From Hydra vulgaris (taxonomy: Eukaryota > Cnidaria > Hydrozoa > Anthoathecata > Hydridae): 64,000 nucleotides of DNA. This document shows, one piece after another, positions 40,979-51,335 of this stretch. The stretch lies in contig NC_088927.1 in the NCBI RefSeq assembly GCF_038396675.1, positions 38,982,501 to 39,046,500 on the forward strand, read 5' to 3'. Under the pieces are notes generated by a model. It was not told where the DNA came from. It did not search any database and saw nothing but the letters and a program-made list of their open reading frames with translations. Position numbers and translations under genes: made by a program. The first letter of the stretch is position 1, and each line of letters begins with the position of its first letter.

Positions 40979-43826
40979 CTATACTGAAGGCCTATTCATC
41001 ACGCAAACCGTGACTGGGGGCTTATCATTTTTACGGATTATCAGCAACTCTGATATAAAACTATATTTTGGAGTCAAAATATGACTCTTAATGAGTTTAA
41101 TTAGTTAATTTAGAAATATTTATATTCAAATGTAATAAAAAGTTAAAATTTTATATTAAAAAAAAAAATTAAAACAAAGAAAATATTTGCATATATTTTA
41201 ACAACAACATATACAAATCATTCTTTTCTAAACAAATTTATGATAACTTTAAAACTTTCAATGCACGTTCTTTATTAGATCTTGGTGTAATTTGTATACA
41301 AAAATATATTAGCAAGTGTGTTGCAATGTTTTTGATTAAACTCAAAATAGTAAAATTCAAAAACCAGCAAAAAGATGTCACTTAAGGACTTACGACAAAC
41401 TATTTTTGTATCGAATGAAATAAGACAAAGCAAAAAAATATTGTCTGTTAGAATTTTAAGACCACCACGATCTATAGACTTGAGGTACTCACCAAAATTT
41501 TCATAATAAAGTAATGTTTGATTGAACAAAATGTTTTCATTATATTTATTTCTAGCTACATAACCAGCAATATAAATCAAAGACATTTTGGTAGTATCAG
41601 AAATTGATGACTCTAGTTTTTCTAAATTATCAAATATTTCACAACCTACTTCACATAAAACATATGTACAAGAAGCACACTCATGACCTGAACTAAAATT
41701 AAAAGAAACTACGTCAATATTTAAAGATAACAGTGATGTGTGATTTATATGCAATTTTTCTACAATTTGTTGAACATTTATAAAGTAGGCACTCCCAGAA
41801 ACTTGTTTCAATTTCCCAAATTCTCTTTCTAAGTGATTACTTGTAAACATAGCACGAAGAACATAATCATGACACATTCACATTCAAAATTTTCCACCAG
41901 GTTATTACTTTATTTATAAATATTGTTGTATCCTTAGAATTTAAAATTATTTGAGAATAGGTCAGCAAGGCATGATATGTCTTATCTGAAAAAACTTTAA
42001 GGCAAGTAGATACATTTTGTCTTTCAATTGGCTTGGGAGCTATTGCAATTTCTTTCAAGTCTGACAATTCGACTAACTTTTCTGATTCTAATTGATATAA
42101 GCATTTAAGGTACTCCCATTTAGCTGTTCTTTGAATACCATTATCAATGTACACTAGTTCCCCAGTTTTTTTGTAAGCCATAGATTCTTAATGTTTTTCA
42201 AAAGGTGAACAAAGTCAAACAGTAAATACATCCTATCTTCCGTTTACCAAGGTTTTTCTGGAATAGTATGATATAATTTAAAAAATGCTTGGTTTACACA
42301 ATTACCATCACAGATAACAAATTTTGCATCACCAGATGATGATTTTATAAGTTTTATGCTGGAGTCTATTTGTTCAATCAGAAAATTTGAATTTAATTTT
42401 TAAATTGGAATCTTCTTATACAGAAATTTAGAACCACTTTGAGACATACTATCATAATTCCCAACACAGTTTTAGCCAAGATTTACCAAACAATGTTCCA
42501 CCATAGTAAAGCATCATTTTTTTTGACATATACTTCGTCATGAATAATTATACAAATTTTTTGTTTTTCTTCAATGTTTTCGAAAACTGAGTCTAAGAAA
42601 CAAGCATCATCAATTTTGCAAACTTTTGATGTTATGCGTGTCAAAGTACTAACTGATGACAATTGAAAATCGCTTCTTAGTTTATTGTGTAAAGCACTAG
42701 ATGTTGAAAAATATTCAAAACTACTTATAATTGTGTCTGATTCCTTTTTTTTTCTTCAAATAAACGTTGCAGGCATAACTGATATTTGTTGCTGAATAAT
42801 GTTTTTATTATGATCCTTGACATTTAAAAATGTAGTATTTTCTCAAACTTTGACCAAGAATCAACAATATTTATATGATTTTTGCACAAACTTTTTATAA
42901 AACATTTTATTCCACAATGAAATGTTTCAAAATGTAAATTCTCACAAATTTTTTACAAGAAATAAATGAATACCATCATAAAACGTAATAGATTGAACAT
43001 TAAGTGTTTTTTCAATCATAAATGTTATTACTGAAACTGAAAAAGCCCTGATATTATTTGATAAAACATTTTAAAAATCAATATATGTTGCTATATCAGC
43101 CAATAAAAAAGTGCTAAGTTCATCAGTTCTAACATTTCAATCAACGCTCAAAGATTTGCGTGTTGACGTGATAATGGAGTAGGTGTTTGACTTGAAGGTA
43201 TTCCTGGCCATACAGATGATGTCTTTGTTTCTCTTGAACTGTAACTTTTTTGAAAACTGTTGTCCAATGTAATTAGCAAATAACAGTTTCATCTGAAAGT
43301 TTCAGATAACACTATTGTTTGCCAATTACATTACCCAACAGTTTTCAGGGATGCGGAGTCCCAAAATGGACTCAGGATTTGAAAGTCACAAAAAGATTAC
43401 TTTATCCTAGTTTTTGGTATCTAGGAGGTCACAACACTTTTTTAGCATCTATAAAGTATAATTATTTAAGGGAAATATAAAAATATGTAAACTATAACAT
43501 AAGATTTTCAAACACTTTTTTGTCAAATATAATAGATCACTATAAAAATAATATAATAAAAATATAATAGATCACCCATATTAGTCATAATGAATATTAG
43601 TAAAAATATAGTGTTAGAAAATTATTTACTAAAATTTATAATTTAAAAAACATTAATAATACAAAGTAATTGGAAATATAAAAGAATAAACAATATTAAT
43701 TTGAAATAGTTAAAAAAATTCTCTGGCAAGTTTTCCAACGTGAGCTTTTCATCTTCGCAATTTTTAGAATTTTTAAATAGGCCCACTCACACCTTACGGT
43801 TGCGCGATGAGTAGGCCTTCAGTATA
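40979..43826 (-). mobile_element. P2: P-type transposon, 2.85 kb, right palindrome arm
   Basis: The ends are CTATACTGAAGGCCTATTCA..CACGCAA and the inverse of TTGCGCGATGAGTAGGCCTTCAGTATAG. The AGGCCT..CATCGCGCAA core is shared with P1. Flanking 8-mers (AAGGCAAT/AGCGCCAT) match only partly, so the target duplication is decayed. It encodes a minus-strand transposase (see next entry). Part of it (41,453-43,365) is duplicated inverted at 34,099-36,019. Confidence 0.8.
41275..43365 (-). pseudogene. P2 transposase, broken
   Basis: Same pieces as the 34.1-36.0 kb copy: HDEVYVKK, VICDGNCVNQ, FDFVHLLKNI, KKTGELVYIDNG (ORF 42,181-41,867) and SNHLEREFGKLKQVSGSAYF (ORF 41,877-41,275). Unlike the left copy, this one runs on past GLKILTDN to a natural end (KHCNTLANIFLYTNYTKI). 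Only one or two residue differences from the left copy are seen in the shared ORFs (KILTDN versus KIPTDN). A THAP finger is not visible upstream. Stops at several points make it inactive. Confidence 0.85.
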
Positions 43827-44268
43827 GAGCGCCATGCATGTTGGGGACCATGTTTGTAATATCGACTTCTGATGATAATATGAAAAACATAACATCGGGG
43901 TTTGGTGACAAATTGTGTGTTCTTCTTGTCGCGGCCAAACGTATTTATATTGAAATATTAGTTGTATCTATATTAGGGGTATGACTAAAAAAAAAATTTA
44001 AGAGTTTTTTATTCCCCATGTAACCATGAGTGGAGAAATTATATTCATAAACATAAAATATATTTTTTTATGTAAATTGTCAAAAAAGATCACCCCTCAA
44101 ACTGAAAATAATTTTTCCTATCTTTTTAGTGAGTTATAAATTAGAAATATAATAGAGAACCCAATCTTACTCAATATACGACTGTGATCACAAACATCAT
44201 AAATTCTACAGATTTCTTTACGAGATAACTGAAACTTTTAATAACTGCAATTATCGATTTGAACCCTG

Positions 44269-45234
44269 TTGGACCGCGCGGAAGTGCTTCAGCATTTTAT
44301 AATTGGTTTTTTGTATATAACCGGAATTGTCTTCTTTAACTTTGTCAAACTGTTATATTGTGTTTTGAACATTATGTCCAAAAATAGAGTTGCTTCAAAC
44401 AAGAATAAGAAAGTTTGGGAATCAAATTTAGTAAGGTTTGAAAAAGCTAAAACTTCCAGAAAATGTACTACTGTTGTTAAAAGTATTAGTGAAATGAACA
44501 AGATGCCAACAGAACAGCGTATCATTGATCGATTTAAAAGTTTGTCATCAAATGTGAAAAGTAGAAAGGAGAGAATTGCAATTGTGGCTGAAGAAACTAA
44601 ATTGCTATGGAGAAAGCTAAATATTCCTATTCAACAAGGGAAATCGGCAGCAGAAAGAAAAATAGAAAATGTATTGAAAAAACTTGGCAAAGATAGTCGA
44701 AAACCCGTAACTCAAAATTTTACACGATTGTTTGACATAACCGATGAGAAAGGTGAATGGTTGTGTCAGGAAGATAAAGAATTTTATTGTCTTCAAAAGT
44801 CAACAAATGGAAGAGCTGGATATTGTACCACAATTAAAGATGCTGAAGGTATTCATCCAAGAAAATTAGTGTTGATAAAGAAACAAATGTCCATCAGTCA
44901 AGGACAAGATTTTGTTGAATCAGCTAGTGAAGGAGAACCTTCAGAAAGTGAAGAGCAGTGTTCCAGCAGTGATATTGAAGCTGAAGGTCCTTCATCATCA
45001 CCTAAAAAACAAAAAACAAGTTCAGCAGTAAATTTAGTGATTTCTGCTAAGATTAGTACCAAAAAAGCACATAAAGTCTGTAAAACTCTTTCAGAAAGTG
45101 GTATTTCTATTCATACTCCAACGCAAAGTGGTATCTACAAAGGTGTTATGAAAGAAGGAGAAAAGTTGAAAGCAAATTATATGGAAAACCTAAAAAATGA
45201 AAAGTGGTCTTTGCACTTTGATGAAAACAATTAA
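44269..45234 (+). CDS. hAT-like element protein, N-terminal frame
   Basis: 321 codons. The likely true start is the internal Met at MSKNRVASNKNKKVWESN (about 44,374), since the first ~35 residues are hydrophobic and upstream of the conserved part. Features: a Lys/Ser-rich N-terminus, a conserved-looking LLWRKLNIPIQQGKSAAERK helix, a short Cys pair (EWLCQEDKEFYC), an acidic Ser-rich linker (SEGEPSESEEQCSSSDIEAE) and a KKQK stretch that could be a nuclear signal. It ends SLHFDENN at a stop, where the related copy at 56 kb continues FFEGKPIS. The break is therefore a frameshift, and this is the first half of one protein with the next frame. Confidence 0.7.
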   Translation: MDRAEVLQHFIIGFLYITGIVFFNFVKLLYCVLNIMSKNRVASNKNKKVWESNLVRFEKAKTSRKCTTVVKSISEMNKMPTEQRIIDRFKSLSSNVKSRKERIAIVAEETKLLWRKLNIPIQQGKSAAERKIENVLKKLGKDSRKPVTQNFTRLFDITDEKGEWLCQEDKEFYCLQKSTNGRAGYCTTIKDAEGIHPRKLVLIKKQMSISQGQDFVESASEGEPSESEEQCSSSDIEAEGPSSSPKKQKTSSAVNLVISAKISTKKAHKVCKTLSESGISIHTPTQSGIYKGVMKEGEKLKANYMENLKNEKWSLHFDENN

Positions 45235-45239
45235 AGAAA

Positions 45240-46145
45240 ATGGAACATCAAGTAGTTGTTTTGAAAAATGAAAATAGAGAGGTTAGGCTTGCTGTTCTGG
45301 AAATGATGAATGGAAAAAGTGAAACAATATATAATGGGATAAAGCATGTGCTAGATGAGTATGAGCTGTGGCCAGCCATAAAAATGATTGTATCTGACAC
45401 AACATCTACAAATACAGGATTAAGAAATGGTGTAGTTACACGGTTACAGAAACATTTTAAAACCATTGGACTAGAAAAGCCTGTTTTTATTGGATGCCAA
45501 CACCATATTCTAGATACTCTTTTGAAACATGTCATGAATGATCTTTTTGAAGGATCGACAATTTCACCATATCTCCATTACCCTTTTGTGACAAGGTTGC
45601 AGCAAGATTACGAGAACTTGAAGCTATTGTTTAGTAATATTGGAAATCCTTTGACGAAAGTGAAGCGAACTCGCTGGAGAGATGACATGGATTTCCTGAA
45701 TCACTTAATAGCATGTTATAGAAAGTTTAAAAGCACAGGTAACTTTCCAAAAGTTAATTTCAAATCACTTCCTGCTATAAGCAATGCAAGGTGGAATTCG
45801 AGAGCCATTTTTATTCTACTTGCTTACATTTTAGTACCAGAATACCAAGAATCAGAATCAGCTCAAGCAGCATGTGACTTCATCTGTGGTTCATGGGGTG
45901 ATATATGGTTTGGGAGTCACTACTTCAATCCTGCAGACTTTGTTAATCTATTAGAAGCATGCAATGAGCATCCTAAAGCATTGAAATCATTGAAAAGGTT
46001 TTTGTCCACTGAGCCAACACCAATACCAACACAACGTTCAAATATATGTGCAGAACGTGCTGTGAAAGTGATGCAAGACTTAATGCCATTATGCCATAGC
46101 ATAGAAAAACTAAATATTAAATACTTATTGTCAAATACACAGTAG
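45240..46145 (+). CDS. hAT-like transposase catalytic frame
   Basis: 301 codons, in a different frame from the preceding ORF. Motifs in order: MIVSDTTSTNTG with a candidate first catalytic Asp (about residue 56); FIGCQHHILDTLLKHVMND, resembling the hAT CxxH motif; ISNARWNSRAIF, resembling the hAT 'RWNS' block; and CAERAVKVMQDL near the end with a candidate catalytic Glu. The usual hAT C-terminal dimerisation motif is not visible. The 8-bp target duplication agrees with hAT. Predicted role: cutting and joining of the element's ends in the nucleus. The CQHH variant points to a divergent hAT lineage. A different RNase-H-fold superfamily with 8-bp duplications is the alternative. Confidence 0.7.
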   Translation: MEHQVVVLKNENREVRLAVLEMMNGKSETIYNGIKHVLDEYELWPAIKMIVSDTTSTNTGLRNGVVTRLQKHFKTIGLEKPVFIGCQHHILDTLLKHVMNDLFEGSTISPYLHYPFVTRLQQDYENLKLLFSNIGNPLTKVKRTRWRDDMDFLNHLIACYRKFKSTGNFPKVNFKSLPAISNARWNSRAIFILLAYILVPEYQESESAQAACDFICGSWGDIWFGSHYFNPADFVNLLEACNEHPKALKSLKRFLSTEPTPIPTQRSNICAERAVKVMQDLMPLCHSIEKLNIKYLLSNTQ

Positions 46146-46509
46146 ACAAATTTTAATTATACATGTTTATTGGTTTCTATAAAGTAGTGGAAGATGTGTT
46201 GCAAAACTACATTTTTTTAAAAAAATTTACAAATATTTTTTAATTGGGGGGTGAACTGTTTTGACATATAGTAAAAATGTTTGTTATTTTTCTGATTTTT
46301 GCACAAAATCTCCACTAAATTTAGTATGTGGATATAGGGTTGCAAAATTGTCATATCCCTAATCTATATATTTAAAAAAAAACATTTTTTAAGTTCAAAT
46401 AATACATTTTTTTTAAAGAAAATGTGTAAATTTTTCTTTTGATTATATTGTTTATAATATAAACAAAATTAAATTCTGCACAAAGCAACAAAAGTCTCAT
46501 GATTTAATA

Positions 46510-46806
46510 GGATTACGACATGGTGAAAGGTGTCGGCGTCTCGATTTTACTACTTGAAAAACTCGCAGGAGAAGTGGCGACTTGATCCAACAGTTTAAAC
46601 TAGAAAACGGTTTTGAAATTATCAATTGGCATAATCCACCAAGTTGCAAATCACCTTCCAACGTCCTAATGCGTGAATTCACATATAGTAATGCTTGTCA
46701 CAATTTTTTTACAAATCGTATTGTCAATGATTGGAATAACTTGCCGTTAACATGTAAAAAGGCTCCGTCAGTTAACGCATTTAAGAATAGAATTGACAAG
46801 TAATTT
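46510..46806 (+). pseudogene. LINE reverse-transcriptase C-terminal fragment
   Basis: Reads GLRHGERCRRLDFTT, an in-frame stop, KTRRRSGDLIQQFKLENGFE, then HNFFTNRIVNDWNNLPLTCK and SVNAFKNRIDK with a stop. This is the conserved tail of a LINE RT (RR..GDLI..FK.iNG; FF.NR...WN.LP; S...FK..ID). It begins about 150 bases after the hAT-like element. 5'-truncated insertion. Confidence 0.8.
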
Positions 46807-47610
46807 TTTTTTCTTCAGCTGCTAATAATAGATCTTTTACGGAAGATGAGCTGCACGTTTATTAATTAGTTCGTGCTTTAGCAGCTACAAGTATTGGCTT
46901 TTTAGACACTACTTGTTATAGACGTAAACTTTTATAGTAGTATAGATAAACTTGTTATAGACGTAAACTTAAATGAATGCAATCTTTTTACTCTTTTTCT
47001 CAATTTCGATATCAACTTACTTGCTTTGAAATAAATGTTTTTTTTTTACTTAAAGTTTATAATTCACAAACTATAAATAAATTGAATAATTTGTTGGTTT
47101 TGTTTGTTTGTTTTTTAATTATTTTTCAAGTTCTCTAAAAAGACTTATTTAAATAAATTACTATTTAAATATGTTATTACAAAATGAAATTTATTATTAC
47201 TTATTTAAATATGTTACTACATAATGAAAAATTATATTGTAATATAGTAATATATTTAAAAAATTTTAAATATAATTAAAAAAATAATTATATTTTATGA
47301 CATTTTTGCTATGCGTTTTATTCAAACTTTTGTTAGTTTGTTTTGATTCAGCACGGTGGTAAATATGCTATGAGTTTTCTCCCATATAATGATTTATCCT
47401 TAAAAACGACCGGCTGTCGATAATTCAGCTCATTAATTTAAACATATTAAGGATAGAGATATTAGCAATTTGTTTTAAACATCGTCCCGCATTTATATAT
47501 CATAATATCAATTTTCTATTCAAATTGGCACCCTCCAATTCCAGATATAATTAATACATAAATGGTGAAAAAACCTGGCTATTTTTATAGCTGCACAACC
47601 TTTTAAAAGC
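46807..47610. other. No gene
   Basis: AT-rich 3' flank of the LINE fragment, with small duplicated words (CTTGTTATAGACGTAAACTT twice near 46,912 and 46,950). Confidence 0.4.
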
Positions 47611-47912
47611 CGCACAACCTTTTATCAGGCGTAAAATAATATGAAAATAACTGTATCAACCTTTTATCAGGCGTAAAATAATATGAAAATAACTGTATCA
47701 ACCTTTTATCAGGCGTAAAATAATATGAAAATAACTGTATCAACCTTTTATCAGGCGTAAAGTAATATGAAAATAACTGTATCAACCTTTTATCAGGCGT
47801 AAAATAATATGAAAATAATGGTATCAACCTTTTATCAGGCGTAAAATAATATGAAAATAACTGTATCAACCTTTTATCAGGCGTAAAATAATATGAAAAT
47901 AACTGTATCAAT
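47611..47912. repeat. 42-bp minisatellite, about 7 copies
   Basis: Unit TATCAACCTTTTATCAGGCG plus TAAAATAATATGAAAATAAC, almost invariant. Forty-two is divisible by three, so the minus strand is open for 130 codons as a 14-residue repeat LIQLFSYYFTPDKR. Copy-to-copy changes are one or two bases, so the array is young. Coding status unproven. Confidence 0.9.
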
Positions 47913-47995
47913 TCGTTTGTATAAGAATGTGGAATATTGAGGTAAATATTTTTTATGTGAGAGAAATTTTTTCTCTTTATTTTGATGATTAACAA

Positions 47996-50900
47996 ATAAA
48001 TTTTGGTTTAATAGAAATGAAATAAAAATATGCTTAACTTAACGTTAAGAACTAATTGCATTCATTTTGAGATTCTTCTCCTAAACTGGGTAAATATTCT
48101 GATATTATTATATGTTTTTTTTTAAATTTGTGTCAATCAAAATAACCGTTTATACGAAGCTTAATTTAAGCTACTCATTGTGTCTCAGTTATTTTAATTC
48201 ATCTGTTCTTCTATCCTAAATCAAAAGAAATTCAAAAAAATATCAACACAAGTTGAAATACAGTTTAAAAGTTTTAAATAAGTTCACAATATTTACCAAT
48301 TAAAAAATGAACTGAAAGCTTGTTTGCAAGTAAATAATAGGTTTTGTAAAAAAGATTTTACTATTTTTTTTGTTTTTGCGAGTTGATGTTTTTATGAAAA
48401 TAAAAATTAATAACAATTCAATAATAAATTTTAAAATAAAAAAAAAAAAAGCTTTTACTTTATTTCTTAACGGATATTTAGGGAATGCGTGCGGAATAAG
48501 TTTACTTATAACTTGATTGAATTTATTTTTTGCAGTGTGTTTATTTAAAGATTCAAAGATTATTATGCATCTGTAAATCTACATTTTTAAATGCATGAGA
48601 ACATTTTTGCTACATTTTTTGTATTTCACAGACTTTATTATAAATAAAATATCCGTCAAATATTTCTTTATTATAAATAAAATATCCGTAAAATATTTCT
48701 TCTGAACACAGTCTAGATTTGGAACAGACTTGTTGCAAACTTGATATAATAGCTCAGATAGTAATAAACGTAAATAGTGACAGCATTCTTTGTCTGTAAT
48801 AGATTTACGAGGTCAAAATGCAGAATGATACATTGATATCAGAAAATGATAAGCAGGTAATTTTGTACATAGCTTGGCTGTATAATTCAATATCATTTCT
48901 GTCTTTTGTAAATTTGTTTTTAATTCTAGTTTAATGAATGAATGTTTAATTTCTTTTCCTTACATAGAAAGAATCACATAATCAACTCTTTAACCCTGGG
49001 AAATTTCTCCCGCATAAAATAGAGCAACATAACTAATTGTACAAACTACAGCTACAAGCTACAGTTTGGAGTGCAAAAAAGTGAAAGAAAAAAAAATATC
49101 TTTGACAAACAGCAGTAATATTTATCAATAAATTTTTTTTCAATAACATCTAAAATTTTGTGCAAATGCATTGTGTGTATAAAGCATTCAACAGGTAAAG
49201 TTTTCCAAAATAATAATGGTTGATGATTATTTAAAACAGACCCTATTCTTAATACATAACCTAAAGATTAGTTTGTATTTAGATAATTTTAAGTAAATAA
49301 CTAAAATAACTTATAAAAAAAATCATCAAACACATACTTTGTATTAGTCGCTTATTGATCTGCTGTTTGAGCCATATATGGCTCATAAAGCAGATCAATA
49401 AGCGATAAAATTTCAACTTTCAATACTTATTCAAAGTTTCGACTTCTCATATTTTAAAACTAGATTATTAAATAACTAAAAATTCCTATTTTTGAAGTCA
49501 ATTTTATAATATACTTCAAAATTGACTTCAAAAATACGAATTTTTTTTTTCACATTTTTTTTTTTATGTGGATAGTTACACTATCCCTTTTATTTAAATA
49601 ATATTTCCTACAACTAAAGAAAGATACAGGATTTAAAGTTTCAAGTCAGATTTTTTTTATGTGGATAAACTATCCACATAAAAGTTAAACTGTCCCTTTT
49701 ATTTTGATGTTTAGTTTTACAAATGTTAAAATTTTATTTTAATGTTTAGTTTTACTAGTGTTAAACTTTATTTTAATGTTTAGATTTACCTTTTTAGTTA
49801 AACTTAAAAAAGTTTTGAGTTACGTTTCATCATAAGAAAAAATGTGAAATAAAATTTTTAATAAGTTTATTTTTCATCTATTTTATTTCAAACATGAGTG
49901 TGTAAAAATTAAAAAAAAAAAAACAATAAATTATGTTAAAGCTAAAAATAAATTAAAATAACATTTTTGAAAAGTAAACCTTTTTTATTTCAATTGAGGG
50001 TCAAAAACTACATTCTCTATATTTTTAAAACGCCCCCACGCTCTCCACCCTATATTCTCAGTCTCAGTGAAGTAGTATAAATAGAAAATATGTAAAAAAA
50101 AAAAGTATATGGCTAAAGATGCAACATTTTTTTAATTTTTATATCATTCGAATAAATATGTTGTAAAGACTTTTTTTTAAAAAAAAAAAATCAAACTTTG
50201 TTACTGTTTATATAAAAAGTTGCGAAAATCCATAAGGGGCGCAAAGCTTTTATCTTTGCATGAAACACAACAGTGGGAATCAAAATGCATATTAGTACAT
50301 AGTAAATAGGCTATCAACCATATCCTAAAATACTTGGAGAATGACTAGTATATACTCAAAACTACATTTTGAGTTTACAACAAGGTATTTATTGTTTTTC
50401 AAATGCATATTTTATAATGAAAACATCAAAAAGTACATGTTTTTTGATTTTTTGAGAATCTTAGCTTCTTATTAATAGTTAAAAATAGTTGTAAACTCAA
50501 AACACGTACCTTTACAGCCATTAAGACACGTACCTTTACAATCTAGAAGTTTTAAACTTTTTCGTTGAAAGAATCTGAGCAACAAATACCACATTTGATC
50601 CCAAAATTGATAAATTTTTGAATGAAATTACGTTATATCTGTCTAAGCCATATCTTTAAAGCAATCTTATTTTTTTGAATATTTTTACTAAGTTTCAATA
50701 AAAGTGGGAAAAATTTTGCGGGAGGCATGTTATTTTGGATAATGGAGTGGGAGATTATGAACGAAAACTTTCCACCGTACTGCATTAAAAAAATATATAT
50801 TAATAATAATAATAAATCTTTTTAAGTTCTAAATCTTCTTAAATTAAAGTCTTAATATTTTTTTTATTGTTATCAAATTGTAAAAGCTTTACGAATTTCA

Positions 50901-51270
50901 GTTTATTTTATACATTTATTTTTAATTTTTAACTCGAAGGATAAAACTTTGTATAAGAATAAAAAAATATTTTTTCTATTTTTCAAAGGGGCATATGATA
51001 AAACATTTTTTTTTTCAGGATTAGAAAGAAAATAATAAATTAAAATATGACAAATATGTTTAAATAGGATCCTAAAGATTAACAAAATTCATTGTAATTA
51101 TAATGATATAATTTTGATTTGATGTTGATTAAGAATGAAGGAATTTAAGTTAAAAAATGTTGATTAAGAATGAAGAATTTAAGTTAAGAAGGAATTTAAG
51201 TTTAAAAAAGAAAAAAAATTGACGTTTTTTATAACTTTTTACAATACAATATATTATAACTATTACATGT
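47996..51270. other. Gene-poor stretch with hairpins
   Basis: AT-rich. Hairpins: 49,349-49,404 (CGCTTATTGATCTGCT arms with an inner TGAGCC/GGCTCA stem), about 49,480-49,543 (TTTTTGAAGTCAATTTT pair) and 49,670-49,682 (GGATAA..TATCC). One weak two-exon candidate is listed separately. Confidence 0.5.
48818..49036 (+). CDS. Weak candidate: two-exon 35-residue peptide
   Basis: ATG at 48,818 opens 13 codons (MQNDTLISENDKQ) up to a donor GTAATT at 48,857. An acceptor ..CTTACATAG at 48,967 joins in phase 0 to KESHNQLFNPGKFLPHKIEQ, then HN and a stop at 49,034. An AATAAA lies about 90 bases downstream. No family recognised; chance is a real possibility in this sequence. Confidence 0.2.
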
Positions 51271-51277
51271 ATACTTT

Positions 51278-51287
51278 TTTATTTATT
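51278..51287 (-). promoter_or_regulatory. Poly(A) signals, minus strand
   Basis: Two overlapping AATAAA hexamers (read as TTTATT on the plus strand) about 50 bases after the stop codon at 51,336-51,338 of the minus-strand gene. Confidence 0.5.
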
Positions 51288-51335
51288 TATATTTTTTGCT
51301 TATATCGTGTAATAAATTATAAAATTAGTTTTGCA

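Larger units (their letters stand above)
43974..46361 (+). mobile_element. hAT-like element, 2.39 kb, with 8-bp target duplication
   Basis: The ends are TAGGGGTATGAC and the inverse of GTCATATCCCTA, with further matching subterminal words (GAGTGGAGA/TAGTGGAGA; GATCACCCCTC/GTTCACCCCCC inverted). ATCTATAT is duplicated at 43,966-43,973 and 46,362-46,369. Inside, two long frames on the plus strand together span the transposase. A single disrupted junction near 45,220-45,240 and the small number of defects suggest a young element. Confidence 0.85.
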
